The notes below the pieces were generated by a model that was given only the letters and a program-made list of their open reading frames with translations, did not search any database and was not told where the DNA came from. A stretch of 64,000 nt of DNA, from contig CM055096.1 in assembly GCA_029204225.1 (NCBI GenBank), forward strand, positions 63,953,240 through 64,017,239. The letters run 5' to 3'. The translations under genes were made by a program, and so were the position numbers. The stretch is from Diphasiastrum complanatum. Lineage: Eukaryota > Streptophyta > Lycopodiopsida > Lycopodiales > Lycopodiaceae. Every line of letters begins with the position of its first letter. Position 1 is the first letter of the stretch. This document shows positions 47,301 through 60,476 of this stretch, in pieces.

Positions 47301-48879
47301 GAGATCCAGTTGCATGGGTAGCATGATGTTCCCAACAGTCCTATGGTCTGTAGTTCAAAGCTCTGTCAGCTAATCGGAGACGACGACCATCAGGTATTCT
47401 TATGTGACTTTCAGTTTATTCTTGAAGTTTCTATTTCCAGTTCTTTACAGCAGAAAATCAATAAATTAGAAACTTTATTGTCTAAACTTAAAGATGTTAG
47501 AGGCAACGTCCTTAACTCCAGTGCATGGGGGTGGGTCAGTTGTGACCCTATGGATGGGCGGATACCCTTCAAAGCAGTCGGAGATCTTAGGGAGTTGTAG
47601 CTTGAAGATTTTATGTGGTGTGCATTTGATCCATGGACATACCTTCTATCTATGTTGCTCCAAGCATCCAAAGCACAAATATTCTCTCTTTACCTACTCT
47701 TGGTCTAATGGAGGCAACAATGAAGGATGTTGTTCACCTTGGGCACTAGGTTGCACGTACAACCCTTTTTTTTTTGGAGCATTGGCTCCTTACTTTCTAG
47801 CCGCCTTGAGATTACCCTTGATTGGATTGACCTTCAAATCTCTTAGTTTTTTGAACCTAAGCCAACTTGACAATAGAAAGGAACCAAGATAGACTCCTAG
47901 AGCTTCTTCCCATCTTCGTGATATTATGCCATTGCATGGCATTCAACGTCCATGAGCTTGTTGCTTCTTGACAAAGTCATTTTGATGGAGGAAGCAACTT
48001 CCTCTTCTTCATAGCAAGTTCTAACTCACGCTCACTAGAAATTGGCCCCATAGCCATCACTGTAGTTCCAATGACTCTTTCAAGGTCATTGCTACATTCG
48101 ATGGACTTTAATCAGTTCAAAAGACATTTGAGAAATCCACTTTAGCAAAAACAACATCAAATCTTTGAGAATTATCTCAACGCACCAAAAGTTTTCATAC
48201 TTGACTAAAACTAATGTAACAAACTTAGTAATAGGCAAAGACAGAGAAAAAGAACACCTATAGCAAATTTCTATCCACAAACTAGCCAAAAAGTTGCAAA
48301 ATTCAGTAAACTAGACTTGTTGGACAAGGCTTAAAAGGAAAAGTGAGACAAAATGCTGACAATTTGGCAGCATCTAGTTCTTCTAAGGATTGGTTTGAAT
48401 TGGCCTTCTACAACAACTTCAAGCTTTATACATGCTTTCCACTTCAAAATTAGCCATTGGGACTTGCTCTTGTAAGATTGTAGCTAAGGAAAAGCAAATT
48501 TCATGAGGTACGATAGCCTACTTTCAAAATTCTATAGTGAACTACTACTAGAAGATTGTAAGAAACTCCAAGACAATGAGCTATTAAAATTCATCAATAA
48601 TATTAAAATTTTGATTTCTATGGAGTTGGTCTTTTCTCAAAAAGGATGAAAACAGGCTAGGAAAGGGTGCAAATAGTCTAGTGGGCCGTAGAGATTAGGA
48701 TCCATTGATAGGCACCAAATTTGTTTTCTAGAAAACCCAAATAACTGAAGAGGGCTTAAAAAAACTAGGTGTTTTTACTTGGGTGAAAATTGGGCTCTAA
48801 ATTCCAAAAGCACTAGAAAATAGGCATTGGGATTCCAAATATCAAGAACTTCAAGCACGTGGAATTTGCTAGGCAGTTT
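47301..48879. other. Region without recognised gene
   Basis: Decayed sequence after the gypsy protease and then AT-rich DNA. Frames at 47343-47892 have no recognisable domain. Confidence 0.4.
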
Positions 48880-49340
48880 CCCATGGAATCTTGAAAATCT
48901 CCACTATTTTGATATGAATTGCAGTGAACTACAAGTCTCACTTTATTCATATCTTTTCAAAGTAGGTATGGTCAAACCGTAAGAGAGCATTGTTGCAAGT
49001 CTCCTCCCTTTGTTGCATAGGAATCCATCACGAATGCCTCTACAAGGCACACACATAAACTCCCTCAAGCACCCACTAAACCCTAGGACATCATAAGCTG
49101 ACATGTTGCATGTGTAATTCAGCCTTCAACAATGAGCACTTGCCACTTGGCAGGACCTTGATGATTAGGCAAAGATGCAGAAGTTTAAATCTATCAAACC
49201 ATTGTCTCTCATGTATAGAGGCAAGTGTCCCTTTGATTGGTCAACCACATTCTCGGAGGTCAGTCCAGGAGCTTTTCATCAAGTCTCAATGCTCCTATGC
49301 CAATTATAAGCACGTCACTTTGAGCTAGTCAACATGCTCC
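48880..49340. repeat. LTR-like dispersed repeat, copy 2
   Basis: Shares CTTTATTCATATCTTTTCAAAGTA, AAGAGAGCATTGTTG, TTGCATAGGAATCCAT and GAGCACTTGCCACTTGGCAG with 42430-42960. The latter part resembles 62990-63200. Ends are not determined. Confidence 0.55.
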
Positions 49341-49736
49341 TTGTAGCCATAGGCAGATCACCATTGGCTGATAATTTGGCCATTTTTCTTGAAATGGATA
49401 GTTACAATTTTGTATTTGTACAAAGAGAAATGGGTGTAGAAGAATATCACTTAATCTCTCACTATATGAAATATGTGACCTGATGTTGGCAGAGAGAGAG
49501 AGAAAGAGAGAAAGAAATCTTTACTAATGTCTTTTGGGCACCCGTGGGTGCATAAGACCAAAAAGAAAATATGTACAAGCAACAGTGGGAGCATCATCCA
49601 TAGGAGGACGTGGCCGTAAAATGCTATAAACTAGCTACAAATGAAAGTAGCCTTCAACCCGGGCCAGGTATAACAGAAGAACTACAGAAAAAGTACCAAT
49701 GCCCACAACCCGGGCCAGGTGGAGAATAAGTACATA

Positions 49737-50279
49737 TCAACGAAAGTAAGTGTGAAGTGTTCGCTGAGTGGACCGTACAGTGGGCCCCGATGGAGGCGAG
49801 TGCCGACTACATCTAGGCTTTTTTCGCGGTGGCACAACGATAGGAATCTCATCATCGGAATCATCAGCATGTGCTCGAGTCCGAAAGAAGCTAGTGAGAA
49901 GCAGCTGTCGGGAGTCTAACCCCAGGTGATCTGGTGCAGGCAGATGAGACTGATGGAGGGTAAGCATCTCACGAACAAGAAGTCCCAAGCAACGAGCATC
50001 CGGATAGGAGACAAAACTGCGAAGTGTATGCGGGCCATCGCGAAAGAGACAATAATACTTCCCACGTATCTCATAATACAACGGACATCTGAGGAGGAAA
50101 TGGGCTTCAGCTTCCACCTCCTGCAACGAGCACAAGCGACATAGACGACGCTTCCGGGGGATATCCCATGCACGACCGGCCTCAATAGCAAGCTGATGAG
50201 AGGAAATGCGCAACTGCCCAAGACGATAGCGCAGGCTGTGTGATAGGGGCTGTGAGAGATAGAGTGGCAACAATGGCAA
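49737..50279 (-). pseudogene. LINE ORF2 C-terminal domain with zinc knuckle
   Basis: This frame carries CRLCSLQEVEAEAHFLLRC, the C-x2-C...H-x4-C zinc-binding motif found at the end of plant LINE reverse transcriptases. It closes with a basic PPRKKPRCSRHSPP tail and stop at 49737. It is separated from the RT frame by a short shift at about 50280-50460. Confidence 0.78.
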
Positions 50280-50459
50280 ACCATAAGGATCCAGAGAGAG
50301 GAAGTGTGTCTGGTAATAGCTCAGTCGAATACGGGAAGGTGGGAGGGAGCTCCAAGTCTACTGCATATATCGACGAAATAAATAGCCTCGGATATATGAA
50401 TGCGTACCACGAGGAAGATCCATGATAGAGATGCCCAGATGTCGTAAGAGATCAGACGC

Positions 50460-52004
50460 CTACTGGTACCAGGATAGCTTGGCATGGGAATTAGCTAGGA
50501 CACGTGAAGAAGTAACTGCAGCAACTATGTATCTATCCGGGTGAGATGCACGAATCTCCTGAATCCGCTGAAGAAAAAGAATAAGGCGAAAAAAGCCCTC
50601 AAGGATGATCGGAGGAGTAGCAAACTCAGCACATAGGATATCATGAGGGGTGGTAGTCTTGGCACGTATCATGCGACCCAACATAGTGGCCTGAATGCAG
50701 GAAATGCCTGCCCAGTCCTGGAGAGAAAGTCCTGGCAACCAAATCTCGGAGGCATCTATCACTGTTGGAACCACCCGTGTGTGAAACAATTGGCATCTAG
50801 TAGCGGGATCAAAAATGTGATTCATTGTACAACCACGCTCGAACTGGACCAATGCTGAAAGACCGGAGGAAATGTGCGCAAATGCAGCCTGGCGGAAACC
50901 AAGAAGGGGCGCAGTAAACAGAACTCCCAAGTAAGTATAAGAGGCAACAATGTCAACTTTCTGGCCGTCATAGAAGAATTGATAATTGTGAAGGCTTTGT
51001 CGATTGGTGTTGGAAATCATGATCTTCATCTTTTTTAAGTTAACAGAGAGACCCCAAGCAACACAAAAGCGATGTAAGACCTGTAAGTGACACTGCAACC
51101 CTTCTGGTGAGGAAGAAAGCAGGACAATGTCATCAGCATAAAGCAGAATGGGGATGAGCAAATGAGCCAACGGGAAACCATCTCCACCTTCTTCACGAAT
51201 GAGGCGCTCAAGATCATCAATATAAAGTGCAAAGAGCGGAGGGGATAGTGGACAGTCTTGCTTGACGCCAACAGTGCTACGGATGGGAGAAGGCAAATTA
51301 GTACCCAGCCGAATACGTGCTAGATCTCTCTCATACAGAGCAACCACTGCCGCGAGAATAGAGTCGGAAAAGCCAAGCTGATGTAGTCTGCTGATCAAAA
51401 GATGAAGGGGAACAATATCAAAGGCCTTAGAGAGAGCAACGAAACAAGCAAATACCTTCTTGCCCATATGCTTTTCCTCCTCAATGATAGTACGTAGAGT
51501 GAGGACGTGATCAAGAGTGCTATAACCCCAGCGGAAGCTAGCCTGGCCAGTCGCATATAACAGTCGAGAATGTGTAACGAAGTTCTGGAGAATAGTGGCG
51601 TACAACTTGGCCATGGTATGACCAATCATAATAGTGCGATAGTTGTGGACATTCATGGCATCGCCTGCTTTAAGAATGGGATGAAGGAGATTGATGGCCC
51701 AAGGTATGGGGAAATCATCAACGACAGAGTGGTTGAAATAGCGGGCCAGGAAAGGGGAGGCGAGTTTGGCAATTGGTTTGAGGAGCTCGACTGAAAGGAG
51801 GTCAATGTCAGACGTACAATTGTTCTTGAGTTTGCAGATGGTGGCTTCAACCATGTCATGAGAAAAGAGGTCACAGTGGGTAGGACAAGAAGAAAGAGAG
51901 ATGGAAGGGTGAGCAGTTGTATATAGGTTGGTTGCATAGTCGACCGGGGACCCAGGATTGAAGAGGCCCAAAAAGTAGCCGAGGAAGCAGAGTGGAGGGA
52001 GCAA
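50460..52004 (-). pseudogene. LINE reverse transcriptase
   Basis: A 514-codon open frame. RT motifs in order are LLHPILKAGDAMNVHNYRTI, GQASFRWGYSTLDHVLTL, ALSKAFDIVPLHLL (motif A, with AL-KAFD for the usual DFSKAFD; the catalytic first Asp of the FxD context is changed in this copy), the GVKQDCPLSPPLFALYIDDL block and catalytic LYADDIVLLSSSPEGL. LSVNLKKMKIM follows. Length is close to the RT part of L1-type ORF2. It makes cDNA by target-primed reverse transcription. Confidence 0.9.
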
Positions 52005-53186
52005 AGGAGATAGGAGGAACGGTAAGAAAAGTAGGCCACTTTCTTGTTGCGGAGAAGGGAACGAAGCTGCTTTTCTGCGGTAGAAGACAGTGTAGAATTG
52101 GAGAATTTGAGGAATTCGACATATTTCTGGAAGAAAGAACAGTCGTTGTCATACCATTTATTATGGGTACGACGATGAGAAGAGAAACGGCGAGGGGGTG
52201 CAATGGCATGAGCGGCAGTAGTCAGGGCATGTGTTAAAAATGAGGCTTGGGTAGTGACATCGGAGGAGGAAGGAAAGTGGTCGAGAAGACGAGAGACGTG
52301 GGCAACATAGGCTTGGGATTGATAAGGAGGTATACGATAGCGGGTGGGTCGAACAAAGAGGGAAGGTGGAGGAGAAGGCGAACTTGGCGCTAGGGAGAAG
52401 GAGAGGTAGAGCAGAGAGTGATCAGCGAGGATTGGGGTAGTGATGGTGAAGGATGCCAGGCGGGGCAATAATGCAGGAGATGCAATGAAATAGTCCACTA
52501 CACTGTGACCGCCACCAAATGGGTGGCGAGTATATGCAGAGGAGGATGGCCATTGAAGAAGACCATTGAGGATAATGAGACCGTGTGCTTGAGCCAACCT
52601 CAGAAGCTGTTCCCCAAAAAGAGTAACTGTCGCTGATGAGTCCTGAGAATAACGGGCATAAGAGGTATCCAACGGATGAAGAGAGAGTGTGTCAGCATAG
52701 AACTCAGTCTGGTGAGCGGTTGTGCGTGCGTTAAAGTTCCTTGCAAGCAATATGTAACCCTGTAGAGAGAGTCTAGCAACGCCGTCAGAAAGGACCTGAA
52801 AAGGATCACCTCCCAAATCCATAAACACTGAAGTGTGGGGAGCAAAGTAGCACACTGCAACAAACAAATCCTAGTCCAGCCCCAAGAAGGATGCAGTACT
52901 CTGAAGCAACAAGTAACGGCCATAAGTATCCTGAGACACCAACCGAATAGAAGGAGTATACACTGACCTATACAAACATGCAACTCCACCAGAGGCCCGA
53001 AGTATCCTGCCCTGTAGCATAGGTCGTGGAGTAGAAATCCACTGAAAACCAGAAATGTGCGGAATTGGGTGTGTGGAAGACTCATATGTCTCTGCAAAAA
53101 GTAGAAAATCAGCCGAACATAGATAGGTGTCAAGATCAGCCGTTGTAGAAGAGGTGGAGAGGCCGCCACAATTCCAAGACCGAATG
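51990..53186 (-). pseudogene. LINE APE-type endonuclease
   Basis: The endonuclease starts near 53186 (SWNCGGL) and passes LLFAETYE (catalytic Glu context). It is broken by a TAG near 52872, then continues in the open frame from 52867: LLARNFNART (the GDFNAR block with Asp replaced by Asn-containing context), GGHSVVDYFIAS and ILADHSLLYLSFSL (the terminal SDH block, here ADH). The frame runs on to 51653 beyond the domain. The nicking enzyme would probably be inactive. Confidence 0.82.
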
Positions 53187-53238
53187 TGACACTAGCCGGG
53201 GCTATCAGGCTGCTCCCATGCCCGAGTGCCCCAACTTC

Positions 53239-54150
53239 CTATTGACTTTTGGAGAAAAAGCGAGGGTTGCCATTTGTAAATACCACCCGCTGTTGTTTTG
53301 TCCTTGCCTCCTGAATAATAGTTTTACGCTGTAACCATTGGCAGTGAGTAAGGTCATCATCTATGTAAATCTGAGAGCCTCGGAGAGTACGACGCGCACG
53401 AAGAACTGTCTGCTGGTCGTCCATAGTTTTGAATTTGACAAATAATACCTTCGGATTATGCTGTAGGCGCCAAGCATACTGGATACCTGGAACTGAGAGC
53501 CCCATACGTGAAGTAAACAAAGAGGTAACCTGGTCCAGTGCTGTGCCCTCAGTAGGAAGACCTCGGAATCTTAAGTTGAGCTTTTTGTCATCTCGACGTT
53601 GTTGTTCTGCCAAGACGCCTTGTACCGTGGTGTCTAAGGAGGGTGCTACAGAAGACGAAGAGGTGGTAGATGATCTCAGGGTAGTAGCCCATGATTAGGT
53701 CTTCTGTACATGTTCCACTGTCTCATGAAGCCGCTGTTCAAGGACGGGAATCCGAGCAGTGCACTCAACAGTGTCATGTATCTGGCGCTCAAGTAGGGGA
53801 AGCTTACTCACAAGGATACGGGAGATATTAGGGATGATGTCCCTCTGCAAAGCACTAAGCACAGCACGAAGAGAAGCAATTTCAGCCTGTTGAGCTTCAA
53901 TCGTGGCAGTCTTAGTAAGCAAATCCGCACGAAGTTCATTGAGTTGTGAAAGAAAAGCGGCAAATTGCTTAGAAATGTACTCATTCAAAGAGGAGATGTT
54001 CTCAGGAGTGGTGTGCCGCGTGTAGGTGTGGCATGTGTCTCCCATAGCAGCTGAGGATGAAGCAGCAACCTGTGGCAGTGGAGCGCTGACAAAATCGGTA
54101 GGCATGGTGGATGCAATTTCCAAAGTATGAAGACGTTTGCGAGAGCCTGT
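53239..54150 (-). pseudogene. LINE ORF1 (coiled coil plus RRM/CTD)
   Basis: One frame from MSTGSRKRLHTLE (start 54153 or nearby) to a stop at 53239, interrupted by a single TAA after VEHVQKT (about 53697). The N-terminal half is a coiled coil (LNELRADLLTKTATIEAQQA). The C-terminal half is of the L1 ORF1 type, with DKKLNLRFRGLPTEG, GSQIYIDDDLTHCQ and QQRVVFTNGNPRFF. ORF1 proteins coat LINE RNA and act as chaperones. Confidence 0.82.
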
Positions 54151-54232
54151 AGACATAAACTTCTTAGCATGCTTTGTGCGCAAGACAAAGCCTGGAGGAA
54201 GGCGAAGCGAAGCCGTAGGATGATTTGCAGGG

Positions 54233-55160
<928 letters not shown>

Positions 55161-55354
55161 CTTTCATTTGGTCTGGCTATTAAGGTCGTCTTATTTTGAC
55201 TTAGTATCATGCCCACCTCGATGATCATTCTGATTGAGAGAGCAAGTAATTTTGTGTATTTGATGCTTTTAGATTAGTGTACAGACTACAGATTGGCAGC
55301 CATAAATTCTTGAACAATTTAAGGAGCTTTATGGGAATTCTATTTTGATTTTGG

Positions 55355-55624
55355 ATAAAAACAAGGCTTGTATTGGATTTGGATAGTAGAGCTGGGAACC
55401 TTGGCATAGAACTTGAAAAGCATGGAGTCCTTACACTTGCAATCAAAGCTAAAAATTCTCCAAAAAATGGGATCCAACTTATCCTTGAACGTGATTACCT
55501 TGGCCTTTTGCGTGATCTTGCGACAAAATGGTTACCTTTTCCAAGTCAAGCGTTTGATCTTCTACATTGTGTTCCATGTGACATTCCATGGTTTGCAAAA
55601 GGAAATATGTTGTTCTCTTGTTAA
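55355..55624 (+). pseudogene. DUF248 putative methyltransferase gene fragment
   Basis: A frame reads LVLDLDSRAGNLGIELEKHG, then VLTLAIKAKNSPKNGIQLIL, and further on WLPFPSQAFDLLHCVPCDIPW. Order and spacing match the SAM-binding part of plant DUF248 (QUASIMODO/dehydration-responsive type) Golgi methyltransferases, which act on cell-wall pectin. Those have VLDIGCGYGSFG, LTM-IAN, QL-LERG, and LP-PS-SFD-LHC-RC-I-W. Here the glycine-rich motif is degraded (DLDSRAGNLG) and the frame ends at 55622 before the next conserved block. One decayed exon, without the rest of the gene. Confidence 0.55.
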
Positions 55625-55879
55625 TCCTTCTTGCACCTTTTCACTTACTTTGCATTTTATTTTAAGGTGATTTGTGTGATTGTTGGTGTGTTGGCAAAGA
55701 CTTAATTTCTTTTCTTGAGGTTAGGATTTTGATTTCAATCAAACACACAAAAGAGCACATACAAGAAAAAATACCATTGTTCAAGGTATAAACTTCATCC
55801 GAGTAGTAGCCATTACCAAGCAAAGCACAATTCTAGAAAAACTACCAAGGTTAATTAACATGGATAGTAAAATGTTTAT
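55625..55879. other. Sequence without recognised gene
   Basis: Short gap between the methyltransferase fragment and a copia scrap; no feature seen. Confidence 0.3.
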
Positions 55880-56360
55880 ACTGGGTTTCTCTATGCCACA
55901 CTAGGACAAAAGTCTTCAGGAGTATATCTTTGGGGTTGCCCTCTTTCCATACATGATCTCCTCACTTCTGAAATTTCTTTAGGTGTAGATGCTTCCTCAA
56001 CGGGTTCATCCTCGTGCTGATTCATATTAAGAATCGTCTTCAAGAGATGTGAGTTGCACCTTTTCAATATCATCCTCATTTGGTTCATCTCTTTTTAGAG
56101 GCTTGAAGTTCTCTCTAAAGATCATCATGACAATACTTTGTCTTATGTGATTTTGGAATATAAAGCTTGTATCCCTTTATACAACTTCAAATTTTTATTT
56201 GAGAAAGTACAGTTATGTCTTCCACAAAAAATCATCTCTAAAGGGAACAAAGTAGTTGGAACCTTTCAGAGAAGAAACATTATTAGGACTAGAAACATCA
56301 CAATGTAATAGTTCCAAAGCTCTTTCCCCTCTCTTAGCACCAGTGGAAAACTTTAGCCTG
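55880..56360 (-). pseudogene. Copia integrase start fused to pre-RT linker
   Basis: On the minus strand, the right part reads GAKRGERALELLHCDVSSP and LKGSNYFVPFRDDF (integrase N-terminus with the first catalytic Asp context). After a gap the left part reads EISEVRRSCMERGQPQRYTP, the basic linker that precedes RT. Most of integrase is deleted, with several stops. Confidence 0.62.
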
Positions 56361-57149
56361 TTATGTTTTGTTATGTCCTTGAATGTGTATTGTGGGTATT
56401 AGGCTTGGGCTATACCGTAAGGTAGCTCTTAACCCAAAATAGGTCTTATGTCCGTATTTGGTTAAGGCACTGCCTCATGCAAGAGTGCTTGTTGATGATG
56501 TCTATATGAGCATTGAAGCTATGCATGAAAGGGGATGATCTTGAAAGGAGAATTCACATGCTTATGGAAGTTGGGAGAGTATATCTATACCCTCATCCTA
56601 CCTAGTTCGACATATTGTTTGTATCAACGATTGATCAAGAGTTCTATGCTCTAGCTACTGTAGGATCTAGTATAAATATCGGGTTGGGGGTTTCTATTTG
56701 TTTGTTAGGCTATTGATTGCCTAGTTTTAGTGCTTTTATTGTGAAGGTATTTTTTCCAGCAATTTGAATAATATGCAGTGGACTTGCTTATTTACCATAA
56801 TGGTAGTAACGAAATGAAAGACTGTAAAAACCTTACTAGGAGTGGATTGCATGTCAAGAAAGTGAAATTTGCAACAAGTTGAAACACTGATCGAATTATT
56901 GGAGGATGAATAAGTGTTACACCCACTATGGGGAGCTTTTTGTAAATGGAAAATTGATGAATCTCATTTGAAAATTGTCGTGAAAAAGCCCTACAAAAGA
57001 AATAAGGGTAGGCTAATGAATGATGGCTAGCTATTGATGGAATGATGAGTAGCTATTGATGGAACCTTGTATGAAAGGCTATAAAAGGATTGCAAGTATT
57101 TCATAGATACACTCCAAATCTGCTAGTCCCTCTTCCTCTCTCCGACATA
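56361..57149. other. Region without recognised gene; LTR-like promoter words
   Basis: AGTATAAATATCGGG near 56679 looks like a TATA region. A near-duplicate pair, AGCTATTGATGGAATGATGAGT then AGCTATTGATGGAACC, occurs at 57026-57066. The pyrimidine-rich end CTTCCTCTCTCCGACATAG at 57150 is a plausible splice acceptor for the following exon. Confidence 0.4.
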
Positions 57150-57150
57150 G

Positions 57151-58412
57151 ATCGCAGACAGGGAGCTCGAGGCCGATTGGCTTCAGTACATTCACAGAGT
57201 GGGTCCACACATAGGTTTGGATCCTATCAGGCTCATGGAGGAGCTCGCTGCATTTCGTTTCGGCATGGGCACATTCAGCCACCCGGCTGCTCAAGATCCA
57301 AAGAGGAGGCAGCTACCCATTACCTGGTGGACCATGTTCGGTAGCACATACCCATCTATACAGCGTCTTGCACTGCATGTCCTTTCTCAGGTATGCATCT
57401 CATTTTATCCTCCATTGTTGTGTTTTGTTGAAGTTCCACCCCTGCCACAATGTTTTGAAGTATTTCAATGCACGTACCACAGGACTGTGCTGCCTCCATG
57501 TGTGAGCGTAATTGGAGCACATGGGCACTCATTCATACGAGGAGAAGAAATCGGTTGTCAGTGAGTCAGTTGGAGCGGTTGGTGTTCTGTAGCACCAATG
57601 CACGTCTCGCCAGAAGACTTCCGACCATTACGAGCGCATTGCAGGTGATAAGCTAATCTTTCATAGCATGTTGGTTGACTCCTGGTATGTTGGTTTCATT
57701 TCTTGATAGAGTTGTCTCCCTGACATGCAAATTTTAAACCTTGCAGACGAAGATATCTGATTTGGAGCACCAAGTTGACTTGCCTACGGAGAGCACCCAT
57801 CCCATGCCTGCAGATGACCTGGGCACACAGTTGATGGCAGAGAGAGAGAGGGAGCTTGCCGAGATGAGAGAGAGAGAGAGCTTGGGCTTGAGCACAAAGA
57901 GCCTCCATTGTACGAGGCAGATGAGCCAGTGTCAGATGATGATCAGGATGAGGATGAGCCCATTTGGGTTGTGTTCGCCAGATCAGTGCAGGATGAGGCA
58001 TATGATACAGGTGTTGGGCACATGCCTAGAGCAGGGGTCACAGGTGCATCACGTGGTAGAGGTGGGACACATGCCACAGATTATACCGCAAGACGGGCAG
58101 GGCACACAGGGGGGCCAGTGGCATACCTTCTTATGTTGATATGATGGAGGAGGCTCTTGATAGGGGGCAGAGTGATTTGGGTTTACCTTCCGCAGCTGCT
58201 TGGATGCGTGCATCACAGAGCCATAGGCATTTCTATGACAGCACACCAGAGGAGTCACCAGATGTCTTTGATTGTACCAATTGGGAGGCCATGCAGGGTC
58301 TGCATGGTGCACAGGATGAGGCACGGGATAATCCAGAGGATGGTGCACACGATGAGTCCCAGAGCCCACAGCATTTGTATTCGGATGCCCAGCTGGACGA
58401 CTTGATTGCAGA
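57151..58412 (+). pseudogene. hAT transposase, C-terminal exons
   Basis: Three exons can be laid out. Exon 57151-57390 (ADRELEADWLQYIHRVGPHI ... ITWWTMFGSTYPSIQRLALH) ends CAG|GTATGC. A 92-bp intron ends CACAG, and exon 57483-57644 follows (MCERNWSTWALIHTRRRNRL, then LERLVFCSTNARLARRL). Another intron follows, then exon 57747 onward. CERNWS with IH--RNRL is the signature of the hAT C-terminal dimerisation domain. The tail is charged and acidic (ADEPVSDDDQDEDEPIWVVF). Frameshifts sit in a GA run near 57880 and a G run near 58110. The BED zinc finger and catalytic region are not in the window. A copia scrap interrupts the tail at 58413. Confidence 0.82.
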
Positions 58413-59012
58413 GAAGCAATCAAATGCTTCTGACTTGTTCTTAATGAACATTACTCTGGTAAAATGGGAGTAGTCATCAATGAATGTAATAAAATATAGA
58501 GCCTTACCCAAGGAAGGTACGCCCATAGGACCACATAAGTCACTGTGTATCAGTGACAGAATGGACTTGGCTCTTCTGGCCTGTCCTCTTGGAAATATGG
58601 TTCTAGGTTATTTGCCTAGTAAGCAACTTTTACAGACAGATTGATTAGCTGTAGTAACAACATTTATATTCATGTCCTTGACCATTTAGTTATGATGCAT
58701 ATACAAGATTGAGCGCATATTTAGATGTCCTAATAAATTAGCATAAGAACAACTCACAGAAAGTGCAACATCATGACTCAATATGTACAAGTTTCCTTCT
58801 CTGTAAGCAGAGAGGATTTCCTTTGAATTCTCATCTAAAATAGTACATCGCCTAGCAATAAACAAAGCTCTATAGCCTTGATCAGTGATCTTGCTTATAG
58901 ACAATAAGCTCTTTGTTAATCTGGGTACATAAAGTACACCATTAAGCTGCCTAGTAATGCCATCAGAGAATTGTAGTCGAATAGAGCCTTGGCCTTTGAC
59001 TTGATGTGAACT
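58413..59012 (-). pseudogene. Copia pol scrap inside hAT tail
   Basis: On the minus strand from 59012: protease end (VKGQGSIRLQFSDGITRQLN), GAG-pre-integrase (LYILSHDVALSVSCSYANLL) and integrase start (GKALYFITFIDDYSHFTRVM, KSEAFDCF). Only two stops occur over 600 bp. There is no LTR at either edge, and the flanks are GC-rich transposase-tail sequence. Confidence 0.8.
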
Positions 59013-59977
59013 GCCAACAGATGCCGAGCGTCAGGGCGCCCCCATCCTCTCTAGCCAGCATGCCCTACACAGAGTCTCAGCCAGAGCAGCTACACGAGGT
59101 GCCTGCAGTTCCTCCAGTTCCTCAGAGGGTGTATGTGCGCCGCACAGCACCTCCAGTGCCACCGATACCGTTGAGGCCTGCAACCCCTTCATCGCCATCC
59201 ACTTTTGCAGCAACAGGTCTCCATGGCAGGCCACCATCTGTGCCCAGATCTTCTCTTGCAGCGCCCACATCTACAGACGCTCCTCCAGTGGCAGCACCCA
59301 CAACACATCCTCCTCCATTGGCAGCACCCACGGCACCGGCTCCTCCTTTGCCAGCACCCACAGCACCGGCTGTTCCTTTGGCAGCACCCAGGATGTACCA
59401 GTACCGTCCACCGCAGCGCCCCTTTCAGTACTTATCGCCACTGTACTTGCCTCCTGCAGGGACGGCCCCCCCACATCCAGTTCCTTCACCAGTAGCAGGC
59501 CCACGAGCACACACTCCTCGGACCTATCCTCCACTATCAGCTGCACAGGGACACCCATCTTTGGCTACTCTATCCCAGCCGGCCGCAGCTTGGGCCCAGC
59601 CTAGTCAGCCAAGTGATCTGCATGGGGGTGATGAGGCATTGACGGCTCCCCTCATCCGCAAGAGGCCAGGAAGGCCCAAGGCTGCACCGAACAAGAAAGG
59701 CAGGGCACAGAAACTGCCAGGGAAGAGAGGACGACCTCGCAGGGCTCCAGTTGCTGGTAGACGTGCAATATTACAGCCAGCTGCAACAGGTGTTGTTGGT
59801 TTAGCCTGCTTGGGGGCTGATGCGGAGGCAGATGGGGAGGATGAGGATGACGAGTCTTCCCCCTCGGATACACAGCCCATGCCAGTACCAGACAGGCATA
59901 GATATCAGTTGCGAGAGTCAGCTCGGGGCCCTGAGTTATCTCCGGAGCATTCATCTGAGTTTGAGGCAGAGCATTGA
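59013..59977 (+). CDS. Proline-rich AT-hook reading frame
   Basis: The frame is open from 59006 to a TGA at 59975, about 320 codons; no convincing start is assigned because it probably continues the hAT tail across the copia scrap. The first 200 residues are Pro/Ala/Ser-rich, with repeats of AAPT-PPPLAAPTAPAPPLP type. Two AT-hook-like cores follow, RKRPGRPKAAP and GKRGRPRRAP, separated by Lys/Arg-rich sequence. An acidic block (AEADGEDEDDESSPS) and a final RYQLRES-rich end close it. AT hooks bind the minor groove of AT-rich DNA. It is either an unusual C-terminal extension of the transposase or a separate DNA-binding protein. Confidence 0.55.
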
Positions 59978-60476
59978 TTGTAGCTCTGTCATTTTATTTT
60001 CAGCAGTTTGATATCATGTTCCATGTTTGGCAACCAGATGGTCGAACACTGTATTCAGACCATTTTTCATATTATATTTAGTGTTGGACATATTCTATTC
60101 ACTGCACAATGTGTATTTCTCAATTTGTAATTGTGATGTTCTACTTGCAGTTTTACTTCAAATGGTGTGTGCGTGTTTTCAATTAGTTTTCACTACAGAG
60201 ATTGAGAGCATATGCATAACACAGAAATACAACCCCCCTTATAGCATTTCATAAACACATACATTAGATTGCAATACACAAGGCACGCATTGCACAAAAA
60301 ACACATCGTACATTAATTCATCAGATGTATCAAAACTACAATACGTATTTCCGCCGCATACGGCTGGGGCTGTTCTTTACACTATGCTAGACACTAAATG
60401 TTGTCTCATCTACTGATGAACATTACATAACAACAGTCAGCCACATACGGCTAGACCCCATCTATGCTAAACATTC

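Noticed and set aside
50643-52237. Plus-strand frames opposite the LINE reverse transcriptase and endonuclease
   Set aside because: Shadows of the LINE coding strand; no domain.
59031-59954. Several minus-strand frames of 79-100 codons opposite the AT-hook frame
   Set aside because: Shadows of a GC-rich proline-coding stretch; the plus strand has the coherent domain order.
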